Assembly (NCBI GenBank): GCA_021396245.1
Contig: WNYE01000106.1
Span: 1 to 64,000 of the forward strand
Source: Sporothrix humicola
Taxonomy: Eukaryota; Ascomycota; Sordariomycetes; Ophiostomatales; Ophiostomataceae
DNA: 64,000 nucleotides
Direction: 5' to 3'
Shown here: in pieces, positions 53,239 through 64,000 of the stretch
Layout: each line of letters starts with the position of its first letter
Numbering within the stretch: the stretch's first letter is position 1
Translations under genes and position numbers: made by a program
The notes under the pieces: generated by a model
The model's database searches: none
Told to the model about the DNA's origin: nothing
What the model saw: only the letters and a program-made list of their open reading frames with translations

Positions 53239-53590
53239 ACACCGTGCACCACTACGAGTCTACACGTTTACACTGACACATTCTGGCGGACATATTCCGA
53301 CGGAAAGGACATTGCTGCACAAGAGCGTATTCTTGCTCTCAACCCGCCTCCAAACGGCTCCAAAGTCTACTCCATCTCCCAAGGTGGGCTACTCGCCGTC
53401 ACCAGGTTTGCATCAGGAAAGACCACATCCATTTGGTACAGAGAGCGCTCTGGTGTTTGCAATTGACCAATCAACTCGGCTGAACCATGTCAAGCCTGGT
53501 CTCCAGTATATCAACATTCAGCCTTTTCTAAATCAGCAAACTTTTGTTGATTTACACGGCACGACACCGCATCCGATCTCCCTAATATTG
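53239..53590 (+). pseudogene. Frameshifted remnant of an unrecognised gene
   Basis: A frame at 53239-53466 without ATG reads T-F-W-R-T-Y-S-D-G-K-D-I and later Y-S-I-S-Q-G-G-L-L-A-V-T-R-F. Around 53432-53466 similar-quality sequence continues in the next frame (L-V-F-A-I-D-Q-S-T-R-L). The pattern of short beta-like segments with W/Y and G resembles a repeat of a sugar-binding propeller, but this is only an impression. Confidence 0.3.
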
Positions 53591-54950
53591 TCTGCCTTCT
53601 TCGCTCGCCTTCTTGGCTCCTTCGATCACCTTTTTTTCTCGCCGTATTCATTGGCCGTTTTTTTCCCCCCCTTCCTCGCTCGCTTGTTCAAGGCGCCCCG
53701 ACAATACATGGTACACGAAATGTTCTTGTCCTGATGGCCCTACGCCAGAGAACGATCGCCATCAAGAGTTGTGTCCATACTTATAGCCATTGCAAAATGC
53801 ATCAACAATTACCGCCGTTGCATGCTTATTGCATACTTGTTGTATCGATACTTCTCAGCATCGTATATTTCTCAGCCGCCGGCATGCATCCTCTCTCGCC
53901 ATGGCCGCGTTGGTGCCGTACATTTCGGTTGTGCCAATGGATACCATCGTGTCCAACATGACGGACATGGTTACCCCTTCATGCCTACTGTGGGAGACTT
54001 AAACTTCGCCGGCCATGATGGCACGCATGTCGGATTGGATTTCACATTGGATGACTGGACCGTGGGGGCCACGTACAACCGTGCTTTTTCTTTTCGTCTT
54101 TATGTTCATCACGGGCACTTGGGCGAGACTCTTTCACCACAAGCACCAAACCATCGACCATTTGCAAGACCTACGGCTTCTTCCCACTGACACATGAATA
54201 ACGTCTGCAGCTGCATGTTTCTCGGCCACCTCCCTCGTCTTTTTCGCCTTTCGTGCAATGCGTTCACTTTTGTCTGCCGCATCCTCCTCCCGCACCGGCT
54301 GTATTCCACAAGTTGGCCATTTCCAAGGTCGTGTCTCGCCCCATCGACCCATCGACCCTTCATCCCTTTGTCTCGTCGTCTCGTCGTCTCGTCGTGAGTT
54401 ATTAGGCCGTTGGCTAACATGTGCAGAATGGTATAATCCCTGGAACACGCGTGAGCCGCGCTCCGCAAGCTGGCATTGTCTTTTGTTCAAGGCCGCATAT
54501 CGATCTCTTTTTGCCGTTTTTCGTGGCCGGATCTCAACAGCGCCCACGTATGCATATGTATACCTCGCCCCTTGATCATTGCTCACATACTATCACATGA
54601 TGGTTAGAATATCGACAACGGTAAGAAAAAATATCTAACTTTTGACAGTAGGGCCGCATAACAGGACACCAAATGTCTGTTGAATCGACGTGTCTCCCCC
54701 TGTTGCCTTTTACATCTTTGTCCCTCACGTGGGAAAAGGCCCGGGTGTCCAAGCAGAGCATCGTCCTTTGGCACAAGTTCCTCGACAAGAGATTTCAAGT
54801 TTGCAAGTTAGTAATGTTCTTGTCAAATCGCCCACATCCCGAGGAGTCACAAGCCATATACTAACGTGGTCGCACAGGCCGTGGCCAGTTGCAGCCCTGT
54901 ACAGATCCTGACGGCATCGCACCGGGCGAGCCGAGCCATGTCGCTATGCC
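53591..54950. other. Intergenic, no supported gene
   Basis: A 139-codon plus frame at 53771-54190 has Gly/His-rich sequence (G-H-D-G-T-H-V-G-L-D-F-T-L-D-D-W) that could be another remnant. Nothing else recognised. Confidence 0.35.
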
Positions 54951-54959
54951 GCCGACATC

Positions 54960-55110
54960 AAGCAGACGGAGGACGGAGGAAACAGGACGCAGGACACGGC
55001 ATGGAGAATATAGGATGGAGGATACAGGATGGAGGTCAAGAGACGGAGGACACAGGATGGAGGACCGGGCCGGAAGCGGTGGATGGGGACAGAGGTGGAG
55101 GATGGAGGAC
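54960..55110 (+). repeat. Purine-rich minisatellite
   Basis: Imperfect direct repeats of GGATGGAGGATACA / GACGGAGGACACA type words over about 150 bp, nearly all A and G on the plus strand. Confidence 0.75.
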
Positions 55111-58100
55111 GGGCATTGGTTACATGAACACAAATTTTGACAGAACTCGGCGACGGTACACATGAGCCTCTGTTTGACCAAAATACCCAGGAGCTGGAAC
55201 AAAGTTTCTTTTGTTTCTCTTGTTTCTGATTCTTTTCTTTATTTTTATTTTTTATTCAAAGACATGTCTCCATTTTCTGAACATTATCGTCGAGAAGGAC
55301 CAGACCGTCGTCTGTGAGTATGTAAGATTATGTGATGGTAGTCTAACCAAGCCACACCTATCACAATGCGGTAGACGTTTGTTTGTGGCACAGTCGGGGC
55401 GGAGAAAAGATACGAAAAGAATGGCAGCGTACGCAACAAGAGACTCTGGTAAGTCGGCCTTGCAGTCTATGCAAATAAAATAGGAGGCGGCACATGGAAA
55501 TGGAAGGATGGCCGTCTGAATTTGACAGTGAAGATAGGCTCTGCGGTGTTGTCTGGTTTGTTGACTTTATCCAGGTTTGACGTCCGTGTTGCCACCAGAA
55601 TATCAAAAGATTACCTGGTAAATCAAACCAGGCTGAAATATCGTCATACTTTGGACGTTGTACATTTTCTTGCAAGTGTTGTGTGTAAGAGGCAAGGCCA
55701 GGCCCAAAAAGGCAATTGAGTGGCATTACAGCATTGTTATTGCAGGCAGCGTCTGTTCGTTTGATACCACCTTGTCTCCAAATTGCCGTTTTCAGTAAGA
55801 GGGAAAACCAGGTTTCTTTCTTTTGCCGGTGATTGCATCACCAATTCATTTACACAGTACGTCGTCAATTTACGGAGTACATTCCAGCCAGTAGCCAAGA
55901 ACACATTCGACAACACGGAGAACTGCTGCTACAAATGGGATTTCAGAAAATGCCATCATTTTTTTTTTCAGATACTGCTTCAGGATCGCATCGAGGGGAG
56001 GGGCCAAGTGCTGGGCGAACGACATTATCGAACGAGTGCCGGTAGGAATGCAGACCCTGACAGGCTGTTCGCCCTAAACGACTCCTGAGTGCTGCGAATC
56101 GTGCGCGCTGTTTGTTTCGAAGTCGCCAGTGTTCAGTGCGGTGAGGACAGGGCACGGCCGTTTTTCTGTCAATCTGCAACAGCCGGCAGGGCCAGAGAGC
56201 ATAGAAGTGAGGGGTACATATACATCTACCCATTTTGTGTGCACCTTCCCCGCCAACATGCTGTACACTGTACTTTGTTGCCCTCCGTAAATCTCGTGTC
56301 AGTAGGTGTGAGATGCGATCTGGCGATGGAACAGCGGCCATGACGCGGCCAATCGTGACGGAAAAACTACAACGATTGACAACTGAAAAAGACTCAAATC
56401 GCCCCTGGCACGTTTCAAAACAACTCGACTGGCTGACTGGTTTTCACAAGCCGGCGCCATTTCACAGGCCGTCACCGTCAGGCACTCGAGGCCGTCAAGT
56501 TCGACTGGGCCGTCTTTTGGTCCTTTTGGTAGCCCGCCTTTTGCCTTTTGGCTGTGCTATTTTTGTCTTTCCGCCTTCTTCAGTGCAGTATTTTATCCAC
56601 AGACGTCAACCAAAGTCCGCAACTTGCACAGTTCGTCCATCGACGGCGCCTCGAACTACTTGTGACGGCCCAAAGCCTAGGCGCAACCACGGGAGGCCCA
56701 CGACGTGCCAAGAGATGGTGTGTTTCCGTGTGCCAGCTTTTTGTGCTCGACGACTCGACGACGACCGGCCGCGATGTGTGTTCGCACTGTCCCAGCCGTG
56801 GCTGTAGTGATGAAGAGAGCAATATCTACATCCTGTTCCCTTCGATAGTGCTTGCATGTGCAGTGGGTAACTTTCCAGGCCGTCGTTGCGTCTGGAATGC
56901 AGCCGTTGTCACTCTTCAGCAGTAGAGTTGCGACAACTTTAAAGGCGGCTGCATTCCTCCCTATTCTTTATTGACATCACCTACATGCCACCGGCGAGGC
57001 GTTCTTTTTCAGCCAGAGGCAGACATGAGAAGACGAGAAAGAAAACGTGGGAAGAAGTCACAAAAGATTCACGAGTTTTAACTTTGTGCGTCGTATCCAC
57101 TGTGAGAGTGTGCCCGCTGAAGGACCCAAAGCACGCCAAAGGACGCCAAACAACGCCCACTTTCAGCCCTCGACGCCCGCTACGAGGCAAACCGACCGCC
57201 AAAAAGGCCGCTACTGCATCCGCTACTGCAACCACTGGCGCATTTCCTTCGTTTTCACACTCTTTCGTTGTCTTCCCCAGCCCCATTGCATACGCACACC
57301 ACATACAGACGCAGACTGCATCTTGAGTCTGCTTCTGGCCAGGCCCTACGGTCCGCCGGACACGGCCATTGCCAAATGCCCGACTTGCGATTTGGGAGAG
57401 AGGATTTGGGGTCCATGGCAATGCTCGTATTTCTTCTCCCTGCGCACGTTGGAGATTTATTTCATCGCCCGTCAAATGGCCCCTGGAATTGGACGGACCC
57501 CGACAAGCGCAACGGCTAAATTCGATACGAGCGTGCTATGTATCTTTGTATTGTATCTTTTAACTGAATCTGTTGCAACTGCACTGCCTCGATCTCAATG
57601 CGAAACGATGAGAGATGTTCTTCAACAATTGTAAGAGCACGTTTTGGTGAGTGCACAGTCTCCCACTGTACGCACACAGTACTCCTTCAGCCGTTGCGTG
57701 CAGCAACCACGACCCTGTCGCCTTGGCCATTTTGGTCGCTGCTTGTCCTCTCCTGCCCGTCTTGGTCGTCTTGGTGGTCTGGGATTGGCAACGAACCAAC
57801 CAGACGGCACCGTGCCATGCTGTAGGACCCGCTTTTGTCACCCCTGTCCATCACCACGCCGCCCACTGTCGTACTCTCTTGCCGCCATGCCCAAACCAGA
57901 TTGGCCGGCCGACAGTCTTGCGTCTAGATTTCAAGTTCACGTTTTTGCCCACTTTCCAGAATACGTCAACGCCAACCCCAAAATCGAGAAAATCAACAGA
58001 ACCAACAGACAGAGATCGAGGGAGACTCTACGGCTGAAGCAGCAGCTGCGCCGAAGCTACGACGGATCGGGCCCTCAACAAAAGAAAGACGCAAGAAAGA

Positions 58101-59442
58101 AAGGAAAGAAGAAAAGAATTGAAGAAAAAAAGAAAGGCGAGAAAGACCTCAGCCCCTCGGGCGAGAACATTGACCTCGATCGCTCCTGCCACCTTCCCTG
58201 CCCGGTCTTTCACTTTTTGGCTCCCTTTTCACGCTTTTGCATCAGTCGCAACTTCTCTTTTCTTCATATCTGATCTCGCTATTCTGATTCTCCCACGTCT
58301 CTTTCACCCTCTCCTTCTCTCACACAACTTTACCGCCAAGTGCCTCCTCTCCGTATTTTTCACACCACAAACGGCGATCTCCAAACATCCTCCCACGGCT
58401 TCTGTCTCAGGTTCTGGCCCTCCTGCGTCGCCACCCCCCTCCTCAGGACCCTTTCTCTCCAGTGTCCTCGTCTCTCAGCGCTTCCTCTTCGCACCTTCCT
58501 TTTCTTTCTCATTCTTGTTTTTCGATATTCTCCGTCTCCCCTTTCAAAAACGTGCAATCGCAAACTCCTCGACACAGACCACGTTCACAGTTCTTCTCCC
58601 AATCTTTCTCCAGGCCCGCTCTGTCCTCACAAACCCCTGCCAAAGCCCACTGCAAGCTGCATCCACCCGACCCCGACAGGCCTGGGGCTGCTCCTTTCTT
58701 CGCCCCAGCGACAGCCGCAGCTACTTACGCATACGAGTACGCATAATATTGGCAACATTAACGAACTCTCAACGATAACGAGCACACCCTGTTCTCGTCC
58801 TTGTTTCTCTTTACCCTCCCGTTCTACCGTCCTGTCGTTCGTGGCTGTCACTTTCTGTTTTTTGTTGTTTTCTTATTCCTCATTCTATTTTCTGCTTTTC
58901 TTTTTTGTGTGCATCCTCTCTTCCGAACCAAACATCAACAATCGTCCCTATTTGCGAACCAGGCTCCTTTGCGACAACGAGCCCACACAAACAAAGACGA
59001 GTAAACATACGAACAAAAGAACACAGACGAAAGACAGGCGAACACACGAACACACCGTCCGAACTACAAAGAAACCAGACGCAAGCAAACAAAAAAGGCA
59101 GCAACAACGAACTCCTTGCTTCCATCCTCGGTCGCTCTTGCCTTTGGTCACGACATCGACTCTGTTTCTGTCCTCCTTCTCCTTTCCTCTTCTTCACATC
59201 TCACCGACGACGTCTCACGACATCTCTATGACGATAAACATACCACAAACGACACCCTAACAACCCGATTCTCTCTCTTCCACCCAACACCCATGAGTAC
59301 ACCCGATCGGCGCACTCCTCGACTGCTGCCCGCCCGCGCTCGTCGCTTCCCCGCTCGCATCGGCGACCTCGTCGACTGCTGAAGCCTCTCCGACCCTCCT
59401 CCTTTTCTCGTCTACCTCCGCCTCCCCTCCACCTCCCCCACA
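55111..59442. other. Gene-free interval and NIPA leader
   Basis: No supported gene from 55.1 to about 57.8 kb. From about 58.1 kb to 59.44 kb the plus strand is C/T-rich with many TTCTC and CCTC tracts, like the leaders of the WD40 and POM33 genes. It is probably the promoter and 5' leader of the NIPA gene. Overlapping Ser/Phe-rich frames there are composition artefacts. Confidence 0.5.
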
Positions 59443-62073
59443 ATGGAACGCAGCGCCGCAGAAGTCCTGGCCGAGGCGCACGCCTTGTACGCCCGCGCCA
59501 ACGAGCTGTACGCCCGCGCAAATGCCACCGTCGGCGCCTCCAACTCCACATCCAACGGCACGTCCACCGACTCGTCGTCCAACGACACACGACCGGCGTC
59601 CTTCAAGGTCATTGGCATCGCCCTCGCGATCAGCTCCGGCGCCTTTATCGGCACATCCTTCGTCCTCAAAAAGGTCGGCCTGCTGCGCGCAAACGAAAAG
59701 TACAACGAAGTCGCCGGCGAGGGCTATGGCTACCTCAAAAACGTCTTCTGGTGGTCCGGCATGATCCTGATGATCGTCGGCGAAATCTGCAACTTTGTCG
59801 CCTATGCGTTCACCGACGCCATCCTCGTCACGCCGCTCGGCGCCCTGTCGGTGGTGATTACGACCATTCTGTCTGCCATTTTCCTCAAGGAACGACTGAG
59901 CATGGTCGGCAAGGTCGCCTGTTTCTTGTGCATTGTCGGCTCCGTTGTTATCGTCATGAACGCCCCGCAAGAATCCTCCGTCGCCAACATCCAGGAGATG
60001 CAGCACTTTGTGGTCACGCCCGGTTTTCTGAGTTATACAGGCGTCATTTTAGTGGGAGCCGCCGCCACAGCGTTCTGGGCCGGCCCGCGCTGGGGCAAGA
60101 AGAACATGCTGGTGTACATTTCCATCTGCAGCTGGGTCGGCGGACTGAGCGTCGTTGCCACGCAAGGCTTGGGTTCTGCTATCGTCGCTCAGGTCGGTGG
60201 CACGCCGCAGTTCAACCAGTGGTTCCTCTATGTGCTGCTGGTCTTTGTCATTGGCACCCTCCTCACCGAAATCATCTACTTAAATGTATGTCCCTTCCCA
60301 GCATATCCATTCATATTTGCATCTACTAATACCCCCCAGAAAGCACTCAACCTCTTCAATGCCGCCATGGTCACGCCCACCTACTACGTCTACTTTACCA
60401 GCACCACCATCATCACCTCAGCCGTCCTCTTCCAGGGTTTCAAGGGCACCGTCACGTCCATTGTCACCGTCGTCCTCGGCTTCCTCACCATCTGCTCCGG
60501 CGTCGTCCTCCTCCAGCTCTCGAAATCGGCCAAGGATGTGCCCGACACCGCCGTCTTTGCCGGCGACCTCGACCAGATCCACACGATCGCCGAACAGGAA
60601 CAGCCCGAGTCCGAGCCCAAAGCAGACGCCATCCGCGGCGCCGCAGGCATCATCCGCCGCTTCTCGACCGCCCGCCAAAACATGGAGGTCGCCGAGCTCA
60701 AGCGCATGCACGAGGAGAAGATGCGCGAGCGCGAAGAGCTCGAGGCCATTGGCGAGGACGGCAACCCGATCCCCGCTCAACAACAACCCCCCATGTACGA
60801 ATGGGACGGCATCCGGCGCCGGCGCACTACCATTGGCAGCCAGCGCTCGCGATCCCAGACCGTCTCGTCACGGCCCTTTACGCCCGGCGCTCCGGGTACG
60901 GCCGGCTCCAACACACCCCACCCGCCCCTGGGCTGGTCCCATATGCCGACGGAGGAAGAACTGGCCGCACTCGAGCAGCGGTCCAACACGCCCGGCGTCC
61001 TGTCGAGCATCGCGGGTACGATCCGCGGGCGCGGCATTGGCGGCCGTGGCCGCAGCATGTTGCTGCCGAGCTACAATGTCGACGGACACGACGAGGAGCA
61101 GCAAACACAAATGCGGCAACAAAACGAGCAGGGCGGTTCAGGTCTGGGCCCCAAGGTCCAGAGTCCCATGCACCCTGTCCAGCTGACGGAAATAGCGGTT
61201 CCGCCAGGGCAGGGGCAAGGGCGCGGACGCAGCGGCAGCAACGACACCGACGGCCAGAGCGCCTACAGCGTCAGCCACAGCCAGACGCGCGGCTACGGCC
61301 TGCCGTCTGGCAAGACCGAGTACGTGGGCGCCGGCGGCTACGCCTCGAGCGACGCCGCCAGCAGTATCGCCCCGCCCGACCCGCCGCCACACTCGGCTAA
61401 GCGCCAGTTCTCGTTCCAAAACGTCTTTAGGAGACACCAGCAGCACGGCGCCAGTGGCGCCGCGAGCACTGTCGATTCGCTACCCGAAGACGACGACGAG
61501 TACGACGAGTATGGATCCTCGACGTCTACAGGCCGCGGCTATCGACGTGCGCCCGTGACGACGCGCGGTTATTCGGCGCCGCAAGTCAAGGGCTCGACTG
61601 AAGAAGAGCGTTTGGGGCTGGTCAAGGGCGACTCGCGGTCGGCGCCCAGCATCCTTCCTACCTATGACGAGGAAGCAGACAACGACCTCGACTATGACGA
61701 CTATGGCGACACCAAGAATCCAGTGTACATGGGCACGGCAGTCGCGTCATCCTCAGCCCGCTATGGCCGCGGCATCACCGGCTCCAGCTCGCCGCCGTCG
61801 CCGCCACGGACGATTGCCGTCGTGGGCGGCAGCGGGACTGGGACTGGCAGTGGTACTGGGAGTGTCGAAAAGAGCACGACAACGATCGCCAGCACGAGCA
61901 GCAGCCGCCCGCGCGCCCGAACAGGGAGCAGCAGCCAGGGTTCTTCTGGAGATGAGTACGACCGTCGCGGCCGGCCGCCGGGCCAGAAACAACAGCACGA
62001 ATCCCCGCCGCCGCCACCACCGGGCGGCCACCGCTACAGCCCACCACGAGGCGGTGACGGGGCGTTCATCTAG
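59443..62073 (+). CDS. NIPA-type magnesium transporter with long C-terminal tail
   Basis: Membrane transporter of the NIPA (DUF803) family, which moves Mg2+ in animals; 858 aa from exons 59443-60285 and 60340-62073. The N-terminal 50 residues have N-x-S/T sites. About nine TM helices follow at about 54-365: G-I-A-L-A-I-S-S-G-A-F-I-G-T-S-F opens the domain. A-Y-A-F-T-D-A-I-L-V-T-P-L-G-A-L-S-V and F-N-A-A-M-V-T-P-T-Y-Y-V are family hallmarks. The 54-nt intron (GTATGT, CTAAT branch, CCCCAG) has no stop and is a multiple of three, so retention would only insert 18 residues into a conserved helix. The remaining ~490 residues are disordered, Ser/Gly/Pro/Asp-rich, as in other filamentous fungi. Confidence 0.93.
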   Translation: MERSAAEVLAEAHALYARANELYARANATVGASNSTSNGTSTDSSSNDTRPASFKVIGIALAISSGAFIGTSFVLKKVGLLRANEKYNEVAGEGYGYLKNVFWWSGMILMIVGEICNFVAYAFTDAILVTPLGALSVVITTILSAIFLKERLSMVGKVACFLCIVGSVVIVMNAPQESSVANIQEMQHFVVTPGFLSYTGVILVGAAATAFWAGPRWGKKNMLVYISICSWVGGLSVVATQGLGSAIVAQVGGTPQFNQWFLYVLLVFVIGTLLTEIIYLNVCPFPAYPFIFASTNTPQKALNLFNAAMVTPTYYVYFTSTTIITSAVLFQGFKGTVTSIVTVVLGFLTICSGVVLLQLSKSAKDVPDTAVFAGDLDQIHTIAEQEQPESEPKADAIRGAAGIIRRFSTARQNMEVAELKRMHEEKMREREELEAIGEDGNPIPAQQQPPMYEWDGIRRRRTTIGSQRSRSQTVSSRPFTPGAPGTAGSNTPHPPLGWSHMPTEEELAALEQRSNTPGVLSSIAGTIRGRGIGGRGRSMLLPSYNVDGHDEEQQTQMRQQNEQGGSGLGPKVQSPMHPVQLTEIAVPPGQGQGRGRSGSNDTDGQSAYSVSHSQTRGYGLPSGKTEYVGAGGYASSDAASSIAPPDPPPHSAKRQFSFQNVFRRHQQHGASGAASTVDSLPEDDDEYDEYGSSTSTGRGYRRAPVTTRGYSAPQVKGSTEEERLGLVKGDSRSAPSILPTYDEEADNDLDYDDYGDTKNPVYMGTAVASSSARYGRGITGSSSPPSPPRTIAVVGGSGTGTGSGTGSVEKSTTTIASTSSSRPRARTGSSSQGSSGDEYDRRGRPPGQKQQHESPPPPPPGGHRYSPPRGGDGAFI
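60286..60339 (+). other. Stopless 54-nt (3n) intron in the NIPA gene
   Basis: GTATGT...CTACTAAT...CCCCAG. It would read through as 18 codons if retained. Splicing restores L-N-K-A-L-N-L-F-N, as expected for the family. Confidence 0.85.
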
Positions 62074-64000
62074 GGCGATGCGTCGCTCTTTGGGGTGTTT
62101 TGATCTTGCATTTCTGTCCATTTTCCTCTTTTTTCGTCCAGCGATATTGTAAACAAGCGGGTCGTCCTTTTCGTCTCTTCTCGTCATTTCGCCATTCTGG
62201 TCATTCTGGTCATCATGTTTTCTCCATCATTCTACTGTACTCATTCATGACATGACGGGTCCCAAGGTTTTAGGGTATATGGTTTAGGGTTCAATGGTTG
62301 CATATTTTCTGTTCATCCTTTCCAATGTATATGTTGTTTGTTACACTGTCACTTGTCACTTGTCACTTGCCACACTTACCACTGCCTTTCGGGCATCTTT
62401 GAGCATTTTTTTGGGAATGAACGAAATGGGACCCATGAACGGCACAACACACCATTTCTCAAAACCACACAACACTGTATTTGTACCAGTAGGTTCAAGG
62501 GAATATCTTTTGCATTTTCATGTCTTTGTACATAGTGTTGTTCTTTTGGGAACAACAGAAATAAATAATTGTTTTTTAAATGAAATATATTTTCATAGGA
62601 TTTATTTAGACGGCCTCGAACTTTATTTTTTTTTTAAAAAAAAAAAAAGAGAGAGAGAGAGAAATGAAGAGAAGAATAAAAAACCCAGTTGTCATTTTTT
62701 TTATCTTTGAAAACCAGCACACATTTATGAGGTAACAATTTTGAATCATTTTTACGCAAAATGTTGGTGTACATACGATCCAGTCATGATAAAAAATGAG
62801 ACCGTCGAGATGACGGTATATCTGCAGTCTCCTCGTCAGTAGTTCTAAAATACGCTCTGCAGGCTAGAGTGTGAAGATGACATGGTGTGTGTAGACGAAA
62901 TGTCTGCATTCTATGCCTCCTGCACAATAAAGTAGGCCAATTTACCCCAGATTCTCGATTGCACGAATTAATCTAGAAAATATTCCGAAGCCAATCTATT
63001 CAAAGAGACGTGCGTTGTTGACATGTCGACGTGCAGGCAGTCAGGGTGGACTGTATCTCGAAAGGTGAAAGCTTTCAATCTGAAGACGAAATGTTATAAT
63101 TACAAAAGATATTCTCTACGTTTGATTCCTCGTAGTTGAATGTAATATTATTGCTCGACGTCTGATATGTTTCGACGGAGCATCGCTGCCCTTGCCCTTT
63201 TAGCCTGATGGACATCTGGTACAATTGTTCCATGGCAATCCTCCTGTCGATGTCAATGGAGGACAACCCTCTCCCCTAAACCCTCGCACCGCAGCGATCG
63301 ACATTGATCCGTTCATGCCGAGGGACTGTGAAAGATGGTGAGAGTGGAGTGGCCGTTACGCATAAAGTGGGAGAGTGTCGACTGGAGAAGGGTGACGACT
63401 GAACACAAGTGTCGAATTTGACAGACTGAGCACATTGAACGGAGAACAGAGAACAGAGGACAGAACACAGAAACACAAGAAACACGTCACCCTGTTTTGG
63501 ACATAGAAAGTAACGAACAACGGATTTCAGGATTGCAGGATTCGGGGGCCGGACGGGTGTTTGCAGGAGTTCGGACTGGACTGGAGACTGTAGACTGCAG
63601 ACTGCAGACTTATTTTCACATTGCAGCAGGTTTTGGTCGATAATTGTTGGTTCTCAGAGAGAAAAGTTGGATCGAGGCCATCTACTCGATACTCGGGTCT
63701 ATTAGAGCTAAGAGAGACAATCAGAAATAAGGTTGATGCCATCCAAGGACCTCCACTCTCGCGGGCGTTGATACTTGGCAGCAATCAATCAATGTCAAGA
63801 GAATAGAACTCTGGCGTACAAGACGACGAACAGCAAATATGCCATGCTGTGTCGACGCCCCAAGGACCCTCTTTAGACACTCTCTAGACCCTCTCTAGCC
63901 TTGGAGGGTCTTTTGGCAAATGTAAAGAGGTGCACTTGATATATTATGTCAATGTGAATGCACTTCATATCGAGGCGGTAGTTGTGACGGCTGTCAGCCG
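62074..64000. other. AT-rich terminal interval, no gene recognised
   Basis: 3' flank of the NIPA gene, then AT-rich DNA. It includes a T10 run followed by an A12 run and a (GA)7 tract near 62618-62662. Short frames show no family resemblance. A gene could begin beyond the window edge. Confidence 0.55.

Noticed and set aside
52763..53734. 323-codon plus-strand open frame
   Set aside because: Composition changes along its length and the best protein-like stretch lies in another frame; probably incidental over a decayed region.
62267..62291. TTTAGGG-like words suggesting a telomeric remnant
   Set aside because: Only two imperfect, unphased copies; no tandem array.

Overview
The window is nuclear DNA of a filamentous ascomycete, most likely a Sordariomycete. 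It has short introns (about 50-120 nt, GT-AG plus one GC-AG), GC-rich coding exons set in AT-richer intergenic DNA, genes on both strands without operons, and fungal families such as an ADA2 adaptor, a Zn2Cys6 regulator, a fungal PTEN-like phosphatase, a POM33/TMEM33 protein and a CBM18-NodB chitin deacetylase. The species cannot be named from the sequence.

1-31 kb: an aldo/keto reductase with an 11-nt microexon; a Dabb stress-responsive protein with a GC-AG intron; a 1224-aa WD40 protein behind a long pyrimidine-rich leader and large first intron; thioredoxin; an amidoligase-like enzyme; a secreted GH35 beta-galactosidase; a 14-TM MFS exporter divergent from a Zn2Cys6 factor; a cupin protein; a DUF1857 protein; and the POM33-like membrane protein.

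32-44 kb: PTEN-like phosphatase with a 4x24-bp repeat inside its catalytic domain, ADA2, a cyanamide hydratase-like HD enzyme, a CHIP-like TPR/U-box ubiquitin ligase, and a GPI-type chitin deacetylase.

41-59 kb is gene-poor and the most unusual part. Three small genes (A near 41 kb, B near 47.6 kb, C near 49.1 kb) share a homologous 150-200 bp upstream block, a TATA box, a tiny first exon followed by an intron, and a short C-terminal motif built on V-x-P-G. I do not recognise this family. Between and beside them lie a degenerate array of about 70-bp repeats with inverted copies, two short fragments of the POM33-like gene, decayed reading frames at 51-54 kb and purine-rich minisatellites. This resembles an accessory, duplicated island.

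59-62 kb holds a NIPA-type magnesium transporter with a long disordered tail. The last 1.9 kb is AT-rich and shows no gene. Many introns were placed by eye from splice signals and reading-frame continuity, so RNA data would be the decisive test.
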